A stretch of DNA of 64,000 nt from Akebia trifoliata (GCA_017979445.1 JADQWC010000491.1:1-64000); one strand, 5' to 3'. Shown: positions 23,623 to 36,725, counted from the first letter of the stretch. Notes: generated by a model from the letters alone, not told the origin. Program-made: numbers and translations.

Positions 23623-23915
23623 TGTAGACACCCCATTTTTGCACTTGCCTAATTAATTAACTCGTCAACCCGATCGCGACGATTCCCAATGATGGATGAT
23701 TATTCCAATGCTTTATTTGTTACTAGATATATTTAAGAAATTCAGATAAGGTATCTCAAACTAATAAAACTGTAGAAATCACGCTACGCTAGGAAAATAT
23801 AACCCCAAAAACATAGAAATCATCATCTTACAGACAAAAAAAAGCTCCACGATAAAAATCACTGAAAAATGATCAAATTATCAAAATACCCCTAACATCA
23901 AAACAACCTTAGAAC
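23623..23915 (+). repeat. Truncated 3' LTR (first ~290 bases)
   Basis: TGTAGACACCCCATTTTTGC through CCCCTAACATCAAAAC, matching 7356-7645. It ends near 23915, where similarity to other LTRs stops. The rest of the LTR is missing. The 44 bases at 23916-23959 are unplaced. Confidence 0.85.
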
Positions 23916-23959
23916 CCCCCTTATGGATAGTGGTTTTGATTAGAGAAGTCGTATAATAC

Positions 23960-26903
23960 AGTAAAATGTTTATTCATATCTCAAGAAAAAAATAATGGAA
24001 TTTTGAGAGAATTCTATAAGTGAGACCTAGGGAAAATTTTTAAAATTTGTATGATCATTTTTAATGAAATCTGACTTCATCATGGGTTTAAAATGGTCAG
24101 ACTACATATTTTATCTTGTAAGCATACTCAAATGCGAGTCCGAATGAAAAAATTGCAAAATCCTCGATTTTCATGTCGGACAAGACTAAAAAAATCAAAT
24201 TTTTATTAGAGTAAGAATTTTTAAATTTTGATCACACCAATAGACTTGCAACGAAAAGTTATAGAAATAAAATATTTACTCAGCATTTTCAAAACTTGAA
24301 AAGTCAAATTATCTTTAAAAACATAAACAACTTCGATTTTTCGAGTCGGACCGGATTGAAAAAGTGAATTTTTATTAAGACTAGAATTTGTAGAATCCAA
24401 TCACTCCATTAGATTCATAACAAAAAAAATATAGAAAATAGAGTACTCATTCATCAGTTTCGTAGTCCAGATAATCGAGTTATCATCAAACGAAACAACG
24501 TTTGAAATACCGATTTCGTCCCGCAAGCTTATATAAAAGAATTTTAATTTATTTCACTATTCATTGTCTCCCCAAATACACGAACAACAGTTATTCGAAT
24601 TTTTTTTTAAAATGTTAGTTTCTACCAACTTTATTTTCAATGTACGTCGCAAACAGGTCTCCGTTGATGCCCAATGAAGAAAGAAAAAACGTTTGTAGCA
24701 TCGAACTCTATAAACCCTGTCTATTTTTTTTTCTTTTTTTCTTTTCTTTTTTCACATTTAGTCAAAAATCAATCTATAAAATACAAGAGTTTCAACTTTT
24801 CAACCTCAGATTTCATCTACTTTGAACCCAAACCATCCTCCACCGTAGAAGGGGAAAATGACGATGTTATCTAGATCTTTGAAATCACTTGGCTCGATTA
24901 AAAAATTAACCATCTTCACGTCAAATTCACCTCAATTTAAGTACTGATCATTTCGATTTCACACACATTCTTTAATTCTATCACATAGAGATTGGTAAGG
25001 ACTTGTGATTTTTATTAGTAACCATAGATTATGAAAATTACATTTAGGATTTTTAACAAAAACTTGTGATGTGTTTAAAAATATAGAATTCTTTTTTTTA
25101 TTTCAAATTCGCACAAAGACCCTCATGTTTGATGTGCTTAATTGTGTTTATAAAAAATTATACGTAAGTGGGACATTTTACTGAGTTATTTCCGTCAATT
25201 TGATCATGTGCACTTCTCGGACACCGTTTTGATTAAATTTTAGTAATTTTTCAATTTAAATGATAAAAATGAATTTCAATATTTGAAATTTTATTTAATA
25301 TTCAATGAACTCATATTGAGTGGATAAATATTGACAAATGCAAAAATAGAAAAAAGAAAAAAAAGGGATGAAACAGTAAAATGTCAAACTCACACTCGAT
25401 GGGTGATGTCTATATTTTACAATGTGATGCTATATAGGGGTTGATAAATGGTTAATTTACTTTCTATTGTCACGAAGTGACTTGCATATTTATTTACTAT
25501 CATGAGTTATGTACTGTTATTTATTTTAGGTCGATAGGCCATTGTTACATGGTAGAAAATTGGATATCCATTCTCAACTCTGAAATATTAATTTCTTATT
25601 TGTTTAAAAAAAATTATATATGTATATGTAAGTATTTTGTGAACTGTTAAAGAGCTTGTGAATGCCTAAAGGGATAATCGTCATATCATTCGAAGTGATA
25701 TATTATCCTGGATGTACAGTAGGGACAACTAATCTTATATGTGGTATGGAACGCATATGAAAGTGGAGTTACAACTGGAATTCAAATTTATTCATTTCTA
25801 TCTTTTTCAGTGAACTTGCACTGTAAATGTGGTCGTACACGTATAAAGATGTATAATGGGAATTACATGCACGCCTGATAGTTATAGACGAAGATAATTA
25901 ATCAGTGATCTCTAACAATCTATAATAGTTAAACGTTCTGGAACATCGAAAAGAAACCCATTGCTCATAGTCATGTCAAACAGCCAACTTGAGTTGGATA
26001 AATGGTCCTCCAAATGCAGTAAAATTTGATCGGCCATGAAATTAGGAACTAATATTTTATTATTGGAACATCGTGTCCTGACTGGGAGCGATCCAATCGT
26101 AGAATCTCAACTTTCTAATTTCATTACTCCACCATTGTGTATTATATATCTATTGTCTTATTTTAATATATAAAATGAAATGCATGTTTAATATATTCAT
26201 TTAGTCAATTAGATTTGTATAAAAAGAAAATGATATAATGAATACTACTGATTTATATAATGGGAGTTTTAAAATGTTTAGTTGTTCATCCTTAGTCATA
26301 TGTACCAATTAATCGTAGTTTATCTTGTAAAACTGTGCATGTATTAAAATGGCTCATAATGCTTACTCGTTCAAGTTAAAAGAGGTTATTGGCAGAAATT
26401 ATTTACTTTTTTACTGGATAACCATTATTACTCACCCTTTCCTTCCCAATTTTTTAGTTTCAAGTTCTGTACTTGACGAGACTGGTGTAGAGCAACGTTA
26501 GTAGGGATTATTTGGTAGGTCAAATAGACGACCAGAGTCTTTTACCTGGTGAGTATTGAGGACTATAACCACTAGCAGCATCAGTTTCATCCAATTATAT
26601 TATAGATTTTGGGTTAAGCGTTAGGACTTTTATTAGAGTAAGGAGTTTCAATAGAATTCTATATATTATTTATTTCTTTTACACTTTGATCTATCTTACG
26701 TTAGATATGTATAGACTTCCGTTATTATGTTATTTATATATATATATATATATATGCAAGATATCTTGTGTATGGTTTATCAGGTATTTAAATGCCTTGG
26801 AATGCTAACATAAATAAAGGAAACCATGTCAAAATTTTGATGCGCCACCTACTACCTCAAAATTTGACATGCGGGTTTGTGTTAATGCTTCGAGGGCGCC
26901 ACA
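23960..26903 (+). repeat. LTR-X copy C
   Basis: Reverse complement of 26940-30353 through most of its length (ATATCTC-AAGAAAA near 23976, TTGTAAGCATACTCAAATG at 24117, GGGTGATGTCTATATTTTAC near 25403, CTCACCCTTTCCTTCCC near 26434). It ends GGCGCCACA at 26903. The start near 23960 is degraded (AGTAAAA for TGTAAAA), so its TSD cannot be shown. With copy D it forms a 6-kb inverted pair around a 36-base centre. Confidence 0.7.
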
Positions 26904-26939
26904 AGTAGCCCAAGTACAAGTTAACCTTTGTATAACAAC
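26904..26939 (-). pseudogene. 36 bases of gypsy pol between two LTR-X copies
   Basis: These bases join in sense to 30359 onward once copy D and one ACAAC repeat are left out, in the part of pol between RNase H and integrase. The fragment shows that copies C and D inserted separately into the same gypsy element, 36 bases apart. Confidence 0.5.
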
Positions 26940-29900
26940 TGTGGTGCCCCGCCAAACGCTAACACAAAACCCAATGCCAAGTCTCAAGGTACTAGGTGGC
27001 ACCTCGAAATTTAGACATGGCCCTTTTTGTTTATGTTAGCACTCTACGGAACACTAAAACCTGATAATCCAATATATAACAAAACCTGTATATAAAGATG
27101 AAAATATAGGAATTAACAGCGGAAGACTAATTACATCTAACATGTAAGTAGATCAGAGTGCAGAAGATTTAACAATATACATTCTTACCAAAATACACTC
27201 ACTCTAACATAGGCTTAAACTCTCAATCCAAAGATTACAAACATCATGGATGTAACTGACAACATTGAGGGATGTAGCCCTAGTGCTCACCAAGCAATAG
27301 ATTCTGATCGTCGATCTAACCGACCAGATACTCCATACTTACTGACTCTACGCCTGCCTCAGTAACTACAAATGCTGAAACTAAAAAAAATAAGAAGGAA
27401 AGGGTGAGTAATAAAAGTTACCCAGTAAGTCCACAACCAATTCCTACTAATAATCCTCCCTAAACATGATCGAATAAAGCATATTGAACATTTTAATACA
27501 TGCAAGATTTTATAGAATAAAATACGATCAACAGGTACATATAACCAGGGATGAACAGCTAAACAGTTTAAAAGTTACACATAGCATCAATCATCCATAC
27601 TCATTATACATTTTCCATTTTATGCAAATACAGTTGACAACATTAAAATAATAGACATGCTTTTCAATTTATAATTTGAAATATAATAACAGATACATAG
27701 TACAAGTGGTGGAGTAATGGAATTTGAGTGTTGGGACTCACGACTAGATCGCTCCAGTCGAGATATGATAGTCCTCAATAACATCGTAGTTCTTGATTTT
27801 GTGGTGGGTCGCTGTTTACCATGCTTGCGGGACCATTTATCCAGCTCAGGCTGACTGTTTGACTGACCATAAGCAATGGGTCTCTTTTCGATGTGTAAAA
27901 ACGTTTGACTACTACTAGATTGTTAGTGATCACTGACTAATCATCTTCGTCTATGCCAATCAGGCGTGCATGTGATTCCCAAAATAACACTTCACTCGTA
28001 TACGACCACCTTTACAATACACATTTACTGGTAAAGATAAGAAAGGAATGGACCCGAATTCCAATTGTGACTCCACTCTCATACACGTCCCATACCATGT
28101 ATGAACTTGGTGATCCCTACCGTACATCCCAGGATAATGCACCCCTCCGGAGATGTGACGCACTATCCCTTCAGGCATTCACAGACCCTTTAACAGCTCA
28201 CAAAATAACTACATATATATCATGTTTTCCATTTAAAATAAAAGAGAAATTAACAGAAAATGGTTGAAAATGGATATCGAGTTCCTACCATTCATCTGTG
28301 GCCCCTTCGGCCTAAAAATAAATATCAGTACTCAATGCATGCACTAACATAATCTTAAATAAATATGCAACCCTTTCATTAATAACCTGGATATTCTTTC
28401 ACCAACCTACATACAACATACAATGTAAAATACAGACATCACCCCTCGGGTGTGATTCTGACACTTTACTGTTCATCTCCTTTTTCATTCTCTCGACATT
28501 CTCATTTTTCGTCTTTTCAAATCAAACCATTCATTTTCAATCTTTTAAAGTCATTTTTGGTATTTCCATCGAAAACCATCAAGGTTTATTCAAAACGAGG
28601 TCTCGACGATGCATGGGACCAAAGCTGGTAAAAATTTGGCTAAGTATCGAAAACTCAATTTTTCAAAGTTCTCGAAATTGAAAATGGGTTTTTGGAAATG
28701 AAAGCCTCAAGCACGAGATTTGACACCATATAAATTTCATAGTCTAATTCAAAGTAACGCGAAAGTCATTACATTTTGAAAATTTATCGAAAACATCAAA
28801 ATTTGCATGTTGTTCTTAAAACAAAAATTTGGATTTTGATCCTTTGAGATTTGGATCTCGAAACCATTCCCATTGTTTCAAAATGGGAAGTAAAACCTTA
28901 CTTTCATTAAAGAACTTAAAGTAAATGCTTAAATATTTTTAATGAAATAAAGGGTGGGAAATCAAGTATTGGCAATGGGGAAGTCAAGCAAAAAATCGAA
29001 AGTCAGTTCTGATGAGAACTTTTTCTGTCGGTGACTGTCGGTGGCAGAATCAGGATTCTATCGGTGGGATCGATAGAATAGCCTTCGGCAGGTATCGGTG
29101 GGACCGACGCCTCCTGTCAACAGCATAAAATTTTACGCAAGCTTTGGGTTCATCGGTGGCAGAACCCTGATTCTGTCGGTGGGACCGACAGAATGCCTTC
29201 GTTAGGTGCCGGTGGAACCGACCCTTCCCGCCAACAACACTGAATCCTCACTCGAACTTTCGAGTTTTCAATCCCTCTTTCAGATTCTTCTTCCGTTCTT
29301 CGAATCATTCAACCCACCCACGAGTTTATGGTTAAAACTTGATAAAACATAATCAAAACATCTACTTCTACCATGGATTTGAAATCAAGCACCAAATTTC
29401 TACGATTTAAATGCAAACAATAAGTTTTGTTTCAAAATCTAAATGCACATTTCAGAAATCTAAAGTTATTAACAAGAATTGAAAGTCCCTTACTTGATTG
29501 TGGTTGTCGGACACACTTAACTAACTCGAAAATCAAAGGTTGACAGCAAGAACTCGAGGTTGAAACAATTTCGGGACCCAACGATCGAGTTAGTTGCGAA
29601 ACCCTTGATGGAGGTGTCCTTCCTCACCTAACAAAGATGGATCATTCTTCTTCAAGCTAGTTGGAACTCGAAATGGGTAAGATCAAAATCCCTACTGCTG
29701 ATTTTTGATGGAGGGTGGAGAAAACGAATGAGAATGGACAACCAAATATGGTGAAGTTGTAGCTCTTGTCGTGGCTAACAACTTTGTCTTCTTCGTCGAG
29801 GTTCAACTCGGCCTCGCTCACGCTAGAACTTGATGGGAATGGGTCGAAACCCTTGGGTTGGGAAGTGACTATCGTTTGGTTCTTTGAAGAAGAAGAGAAA

Positions 29901-30353
29901 TGAATAAAAAGAACCCAACTTTCTTTTAAATAAGAGGCTTGAGGGTAAACTCGTAATTTCTTTTCATAGTTTCTAGTTTTGGAGATAACTCGATTGTTCG
30001 AACTTGAAAAATGACGAATGAATATTCCATTTTGAATAATTTTTCATTACAGCCCTAACGGTGTCATCAAATTTTTCTGATTCTCGTTCTAACGAGATTT
30101 TACTATTTTGGGTCTCACTTAACGCGAAATTCAAGAATTTTATAATTTTTTTCATCTGAACTTGAATTCAAACTTGCTTACAGGCTAATGTATATATTCC
30201 GATCCTTTTGAATCTAATGGCAAAGTCAGTTTTCCTTGAAATTTATCATAATAATATTCGAGTATTTTACTCTAAGTCCCTCCTTCGGTATTTTCCTCCA
30301 AATCTCACCATTCAATTTTCTCGAGATATGAGTTGAAAATCCAGGGTATTACA
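26940..30353 (-). mobile_element. LTR-X copy D: complete 3.4-kb solo LTR with TSD ACAAC
   Basis: Starts TGTGGTGCCCCGCC and ends GGGTATTACA. Flanked by ACAAC at 26935-26939 and 30354-30358, the 5-bp duplication expected for an LTR retrotransposon. 3414 bp, no gag or pol inside. It also reads TG...CA in the other direction, so its transcribed strand is open. The family is unassigned; such length would suit Del/Tekay chromoviruses, but nothing inside proves it. It interrupts the gypsy pol that continues at 30359. Confidence 0.85.
29030..29235. repeat. 115-bp direct repeat with dyad-symmetric elements in LTR-X
   Basis: Two units, each with a perfect or near-perfect dyad: 29055-29079 (ATTCTATCG...CGATAGAAT) and 29170-29194 (ATTCTGTCGGT GGG ACCGACAGAAT). 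Each is followed by a second smaller dyad (29096-29108, TCGGTGGGACCGA; 29210 region, CCGGTGGAACCGA). Copy A has a different dyad at the equivalent place (1590-1606). Confidence 0.75.
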
Positions 30354-33340
30354 ACAACTGTTCATGACCCAAGTATAACTCGGATATGAAGGTGGATTAG
30401 TCTAAAGCCCATCAATAATGACTTGAAAATCTGGGTCGTTGATCTAGTCAGCCTTTATATCTTTCATGCAGTCTGCCAACACACCTGAAAGGTCTAAGCA
30501 CTGTCTTTCAATTTCATACTTTCGAGACAAGGCATCACCAACTGTAATTTCCTTGCCTTACTTGTATATGATTTCATAATCATATCCCATTAATTTGGTT
30601 AGCATTTTTATTGTGAATGAGTGGAAATTCTTTGCTTAATAAAATATTTTATGATAATTTAGTCAATCTTAATTTTAAAATGCCATCCCACCAAATAAGG
30701 TCACCACTTAGTTACCATGTGCACTACTGCTAACATTTCTTTTTTAAGAAAAAAGAGACCTAAGTATTGTTCAGAAAGGACATTGCTAGCATAAGCAATA
30801 GGCCTTCCCTATTGCATTAAAACACCCCCAAATCTTGAATCCAATGCATTACATTCCACAACGAAGACTTTAGTAAAGTCTGGAAGAGTTAAAATTGGAG
30901 TAGTAGTCAGCATGTTTTAACAGTTTGGAAGCCTCTTCTGATCAGTTGGTCCATTTGAAAGTATCCTACCATAACATATCGGTCAACAGTTTAGTGATTT
31001 TACCATAATCTATGACAAATCGTTGATAGTACCCTGTAAGGCCGATGAAGCCCCTTAATTATTTTATTGTGCGTGATTTAGGGCAGTTTACCATGCTCTC
31101 AATCTTGGTTGGGACATCTACAACTCCATTACCCAAGATAATATGACCTAGGTAATCCAATTCGTGTTTACCCAAAAGGCATTTTGTCCTTTTAGAAAAT
31201 AAATGATTTTTGCAACACTTCCAAAGCTAATGCTAAATAGCCAAGATGATCCTCCCAACTATGATTGTATACCAAGATGTCATCAAAAAAATACCAGAAT
31301 AAACTTCCGCAAATATGGCTCGAATACTTCATTCATTAGACTTTGAAAACTTAAAGGAACCTTTGTTAGGCCAAAAGGCATAACAAAAAACTCTTAATGC
31401 CCTTCGTGAGTCTGGAAAGTTGTCTTGTGAATATCTGTAAGATGTACTCATATTTGATAGTACCCTGCACGCAAATCTAGCTTAGAAAATTATTTAGCCC
31501 CGTGCAACTCATTTAATAGTTCTCCAATTGCCGAAATAAAAAACTTATCTTTAATTGTATTATGATTGAGGGAGTCATAGTCTACACACATTCTCCAACT
31601 ATTGTCTTTTTTCCTAAACTGGTAGGACAAGTAAAGAAAAAGGGCTTACACTTGACCGAATGAGGCCAACGAAAACATTTCTTGAACAATTTTCTCAATC
31701 TCATTCTTTTGTACATATGGATATTGATACGGGCGAATATTGGCAGGTTCGTTATCCGGCTTGAGTGGGATGCAGTGATCTTGAGCTCAATGAAGTGGTA
31801 ACTTGGTTACTTCGTAAACACTATAGATTACTTATTTAGCAAAACATTCAAGTCAGTTTTTAGAGTCACTTCTTCTAAAATATTTTGGATGGAGAAAAGT
31901 TCGGTAACAGCTCCTTATGTAGATTTTCTGAGTGTTCGATCCATCTGTTGGCTATTAATTATCTTGACTTCTCTTGATTTTGCTCTTCTAAGCACATGTC
32001 TCTTCCCATTAGTTGTAAACTCCATACACAAATTATGAAAGTCCCATAAGATAGGACTAAGGGTGACTAACCATTGCACACCTAAAACCATATCACAGCC
32101 ACAAAGGTGGTTCCTTTCATAACGTATAACATTTACTTGCACATAGCCATACTACTCAATCGTGAACCATCAGCTACCACAACAAAATTAAGAGTAGTAG
32201 GACTCACCTCACAGCCAGTTCTTTGTGTAATTTCTAGATCAAGAAAATTATGCATGCTACCTGAGTCAATTAAGATAGAAAGGGTTTTGTGCTTGATGTA
32301 ACCACAAACTCGCATGGTTTTGTATGATGTGGCTTCTGCTAAAGCATGAATAGAGATAACCGACTCCTCGGTTACCTTGTTATAAGGTTCATCTTCTTTA
32401 TGGAAATTTTCTCCTCTTATTCAAGTTCACATTCACCGTTTAGAAGAAAGAGTTGTTTTTTACAGTGATGGCCAGGAATGTACCTTTTGTTGCAATTATA
32501 ACATAGTCCTTTAGCTCTACGCTCTTCTATTTTAGATGGATTTAACCTTCAAATAGGTATTTGTGAGAAGGAAAAATAGACTTTATGGCAGGCACTATGG
32601 ATGTTGGGGCTTGAAAAGGATTTTAGTGTGTCTTGTAATGGCATCAAAGACCTCTTTTTGGAATCTAGCCAACCTAATAACGTGCACAATTGTTTGGGGC
32701 TCAAACATCTATATACTAGCTCTTATTTCATTTTTTTATCCAATTAAAAAATAACTAAGAAAAAAGTCTTCCGATATTCCACGAGTATGGCTAGAATGAG
32801 ATTCAAATTACTATTAATATGCTTTGACTGAACTCATTTGTTTAAGTTTAGTTAATTCACCAGTAACATCTTCGTATGCTTTCAGATTAAAGGGTTTGAT
32901 AATGTCTCGCACATGATCTTCCAAGTGAATTAATTTTTAATGGTTTCATACCATTGATACCACTCGAGGGCAGCATCTTCTAAATGAATGGAAGTCAGAT
33001 AGAATTTAGAAGACTCTTCGATTTGATTGTAGTCGAAGAAGCGCTCACTACGGTACACCCACCCCTTGGATCGCTTCCATTGAAGCGTGAAAAATAGATT
33101 TTTGCATAGTAAGTGTGAACACCAGCATGGTTGAAATCGGGTCGTACTCCAAAGTTTTGTGAGTATTCGGCTCTTTCTTATTCTATCAAATTCAATTTGG
33201 TGGCTATTTTATCATACTTAAGAATTATAACTATGCCTATCTATTTAATTTCAAGGAAAGCTTCATCAGTTTTTTCTTTCATTTGCTTGATTGTTTCCTC
33301 CATGCATTTTATATCTTGAGACCTAGTTCTCTTAGCCATG
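30354..33340 (-). pseudogene. Ty3/gypsy gag-pol remnant (gag, protease, RT, RNase H)
   Basis: Read on the - strand. The gag start codon at 33340 opens MAKRTRSQDIKCMEETIKQM. A zinc knuckle (CYNC...GHHC) is near 32464-32512. The protease frame at 32315-32133 has LIDSGSMHNFLDLEI, with CDMVLGVQWL downstream at 32085-32050. RT shows [11 protein letters not shown] near 31590 and FFDDILVY near 31270-31300, the polymerase motif. RNase H ends in GDALSRK near 30545. Stops and shifts break the frames throughout. Sequence after RNase H is cut by LTR-X copy D, and integrase and the 3' LTR are absent. The tRNA-Met-type PBS and protease style suggest a chromovirus, but without integrase I cannot see a chromodomain. 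Confidence 0.8.
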
Positions 33341-33369
33341 TCGTCGGTACCAAACAAGGTAGAATCATT

Positions 33370-33383
33370 GCTCTGATATGAAA
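33370..33383 (-). other. Primer-binding site, tRNA-Met type
   Basis: On the - strand the sequence reads TTTCATATCAGAGC, close to the common plant site TGGTATCAGAGC. It lies just upstream of the gag start at 33340, as expected for a 5' leader. Confidence 0.6.
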
Positions 33384-33782
33384 TAATACAAAAAAAATAA
33401 AAAGACTCAAAATAGAAGACAATTGCTCCCACATCCAAGGGGAAACCTTCTTAAATATTTATTGAAAATTTACTAAATTTTGTTGCTCATCTCAATTAAT
33501 TACAAAAATTTATAGACTTTTCAAAAATAACAATAAAAATTACTAAAATAATAAAACTCCTAATCGAAGAACAACTCCTAATATAAACTCCTAAAAAAGA
33601 CTTCTAATAAGACATGTACTGATCCACGTATCAATTCTCAACTTCATTAGCCCAAGATGGATTAGGATCTGAAGAAATTCGTAGCACTTGCGATCTCTAT
33701 CTCATCATCGAAAAGTACAAATTTTGAGGATTTAGGTTTTGCTTTTCAAACGTTACCGATTTCCCAAAGAAACACTCCTACA
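33384..33782 (-). repeat. Probable 5' LTR of the gypsy element
   Basis: About 400 bases between the PBS and a TGTAGGAGTG start (- strand) at 33782. There is no second LTR to compare, so the outer boundary rests only on the TG and on spacing. Contains an A/T-rich part (33460-33600) and an ATGTACTGATCCACGTATCA block. Confidence 0.4.
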
Positions 33783-36130
33783 CACTAACAAAAACTTATT
33801 TTTTGTGGTGCCATCGCAAATATATGGTCGATAAGTTGTGGTTCCACCGCAATAAGGGTTTCTATGGTGGCAGAAACTAATTTTTTGTAGGGCCATTGTG
33901 GAACTCGAGTCAACATATATATTTTCTGGTCTTCTACATTTCTTTCTTTAATTCCACCCACATTTTCCGGCAAGCATCCTAAACACCATAGATTCGTAAT
34001 AAATCTTAACACTAATTATTTTATAACATTCAATGCGTCTAAACATAAATGATTTTGAAGAAATTTAACCCTAGATTGAAATCATAATCTAGTTCTTTGA
34101 TCTAAAACCATTTTCTCTAAAATTAAAAATTGTAATAAAAAGTAAAAGGGAATAGTTCTTACCTCGTTTGTGTTTTCTACAAAGGATCAACTCCACACGT
34201 TCCCCTTTGATCTTGAAACCTAATCTTCATCCAAAACACGATCTCCTAAGTTCAAAGCAAAGCTCTCGATGATCTGAATCTCTTTCGTCAAATCTTGAAT
34301 CCTACTCTACGGTCTCCGAATCTAGGTTTTTAACTCTAAGGAAGCTAGGGTTAGGGTTTTCTTCTTAGAGAAGAGATAAAAAGTCTATAGATTTCTCTAA
34401 CTTTAGTATTTATAACATTGTTTCAAAACTTGTCTGAGACCGAGACATATCACCCAAGTCATCTCGACAGACAAGTCAATGTATCGGTCGAGATTTAAAA
34501 CTCATACTCTCATTGTTGAACAAGACATCTCAAATGTATCGAAAAAATCGTCCGAGACAACTCAGACTCGTTCACGAACGAAACGAGATGTAAAAACGAG
34601 TTTTAAAACCATGATTTATAGTGACCTGGTGACTTAGTGTCATTTCGAAAATTATTATTTGTTATTTAAAATTTCTATGTCCGAACTCCGATTTTAATGA
34701 ACTTATAGTTCGTCTTGGGTAATTTTTCAATATGAACTTAATAGTGCCCTTGGATTTTTCAAAATCATCTCCTAAAAAAACCTTGCTATGTCACCAATCT
34801 TAAATGTTAACAAAAATTCCTCTAGATATGCATAGTAAGATGATCAGCTATCTCAATATATATAATGGATATTTAAGACATTACAGCATACATATCTCAA
34901 ATTGAGGTAAACATATATAAATATCACAATTTTCTCACCTAAATTCTTTCATTGTGATATTTTCTTTTGAAGCAAATATCACTTTACTAACATTTTCTTG
35001 ATATTTCTATTTGTTTATCTAAACAAGGAATATATTATTTTATAAACAAAGCTAAAAGGATATTTTTACTACGAAAATTATTAAAATTATTGTTCCGTTC
35101 AAATTTTACCCTTTTTGTAGAACAACTTATTTATCAAAATGGTAAATTACCATTTTGGTAAATAAATTGAATAGTGCACTACTTAAGTAATTTTCAATCT
35201 TTGGTGCACATTTTGGTAAATTGCCCTAAAAACTATCCTTAGAAAACTTTAAACCATTATGACACACTTTACTTTGCAAAAACTTAACTTGAATCTAAAA
35301 AATCTGGATCGATCATTTAAATTGAAATTTTAAGATAGTTTTTAATATAATTCATAATGGTAGAATGAATTGAGTAGAAACAAGGACATAATCAGAGTCC
35401 AGCTTTGAACCGGGTAGCTTGCTTCAAAATATTGAGGAAATCGCTTTCTTAAATTTATGGACTTACTCCTGTATTTTAAAGTAGATGGACACACTCATTA
35501 TCATAGTTAGTAATTCTTTGAATAATTCACAAATTATACCTGAATTTTCTGAATGATACACAAAATGATTACAACTTCCGTCCAATTCAACTCCTTGTAA
35601 AAATTCATGACTTGTTGAACATTTTTGAATCATTGACAATTTATTCTTTTCCTGAATTAAACAAATAAAAAATAGTGTTAAAAACACAAATTAACCTGTA
35701 TTATTGTATTAAAATATATATATATATGTATAAATCTTAATATTGCATAATACATTTTCAATTTTATCTCTTTGTACTCATAATCAGACTCTAACTAACC
35801 ATTGTTTATTATTGAATCTCACGGTTATCGATCAACAATTAGTCCTTTCAACTCCTTTTATATATCTTCTCTACCCTCTCAATTTTTTTGAATGAGTCAT
35901 TGTAACTCAATTTTGTACAATAGTATGTGCTTTTCATTATGAAGATTTGTGTTAACAATATGATTAATCAAGATAAAAAAACATATTTCTTACTTTTAAA
36001 TATGTTTTACATATATTATTTAAGGATAAATATTAAAATGTAATATTTGTATATGCCTGCATAAAGGATCATTTGTTCTTATTTTACATAAGGATGAGTT
36101 CAAAGATGAAGGGTATTATATAGGGAAATA
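33783..36130. other. AT-rich unclassified region, possible CACTA-type end
   Basis: The first ~230 bases start CACTAACAAAAACTTATTTTTTG and carry GGTTCCACCGCAA / TATGGTGGCAG / GGGCCATTGTGG short repeats, as in ends of CACTA transposons. No partner end was found. The rest has no protein, LTR or repeat I can name. It includes a 23-base palindrome at 35139-35161 (CAAAATGGTAAATTACCATTTTG) and a TA microsatellite near 35710. Small open frames look like chance. Confidence 0.35.
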
Positions 36131-36703
36131 ATTGCGTGTTAATCTAAGTCGTACTCATGTCCAAATCGGTTGAGTGGCACCAAGCATGGAACAGTGTGCG
36201 GAACGCAGCCCTACAAGCAAGGTAGGTCAGAGCAGGGACTTCCCTAGTCTGGCTGGCAGGGCAGGATAGAGGTAAGCCAAACTAGACCTGCCTAGCAGAA
36301 CAGGCCAGGTCATAAGAAAATCATAAAACTATTGCGTGCACGTCAATCTTGGAGATCCCGAAAGAGATCTCTATAAATAAGTACGATTGATCCAGAAAAT
36401 CCCGATTAGGTAAATAACTCTACAGAATTAGTAGAGATCCTATGATTACAGCCTATAGAGGAAGAAATCCTATGGGCAGTTAAGTGGGATAAATAACATA
36501 GTAAGCACGATTGGAGGGGATCTTTTTGGGAGGGGGAAATTAGAGTCTAACCAGTACTAAGGATTATTCCTCTACTTTTCTAACTGGAGTGTCAGAGTGA
36601 TTTTGGCAGGTACCACGTCGTCGCAAGAAGGGAGGTGCTAGGAATGACTTCGGATCAATGCAGTTGGATTCTTCGTAGTCGTTCACCGGATTTTGACCAC
36701 ACA
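36131..36703 (+). repeat. 5' LTR (3' portion) of the Tat/Retand-type element
   Basis: Ends ACCACACA at 36703 followed by GAAC and the PBS. A TATA box TATAAATA is at 36372-36379. The left end is uncertain. It does not overlap the preserved part of the 3' LTR (55119-55563), so the two cannot be compared. Confidence 0.5.
36372..36379 (+). promoter_or_regulatory. Putative LTR TATA box
   Basis: CTCTATAAATAAGTACGA, about 330 bases before the LTR end. A typical setting for the promoter of Tat-type LTRs. Confidence 0.5.
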
Positions 36704-36707
36704 GAAC

Positions 36708-36725
36708 TGGCACTGTCGGTGGGAT
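36708..36725 (+). other. Primer-binding site of the Tat/Retand-type element
   Basis: TGGCACTGTCGGTGGGAT, close to the TGGCGCCGTCTGTGGG-type leader motif I know from Retand-like elements, four bases after the LTR end. A C-to-T/G-to-A decay pattern explains the differences in part. Confidence 0.6.

Larger units (their letters stand above)
14612..23915 (+). mobile_element. Ogre-like element, second part: duplicated internal region to truncated 3' LTR
   Basis: Repeats 10771-14400 in direct orientation: end of the conserved block, A-rich block 14890-15140, pol remnant from 15650, GGTACGTAGGTAACCTGAG motif near 18618, 51-bp repeats from 18951. It then continues to the tandem array, PPT and a partial 3' LTR. 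Two solo LTRs of the same family on the opposite strand interrupt it (16383-18150 and 21367-23102). The 3' LTR resembles the solo LTR at 21367 more than the 5' LTR at 7356, for example GATGGATGATTATTCCAAT in both. Confidence 0.7.

Noticed and set aside
27953..28267. 104-codon open frame as a gene
   Set aside because: Lies within LTR-X; the aligned stretches in copies A, B and C are not open, and no family is seen.
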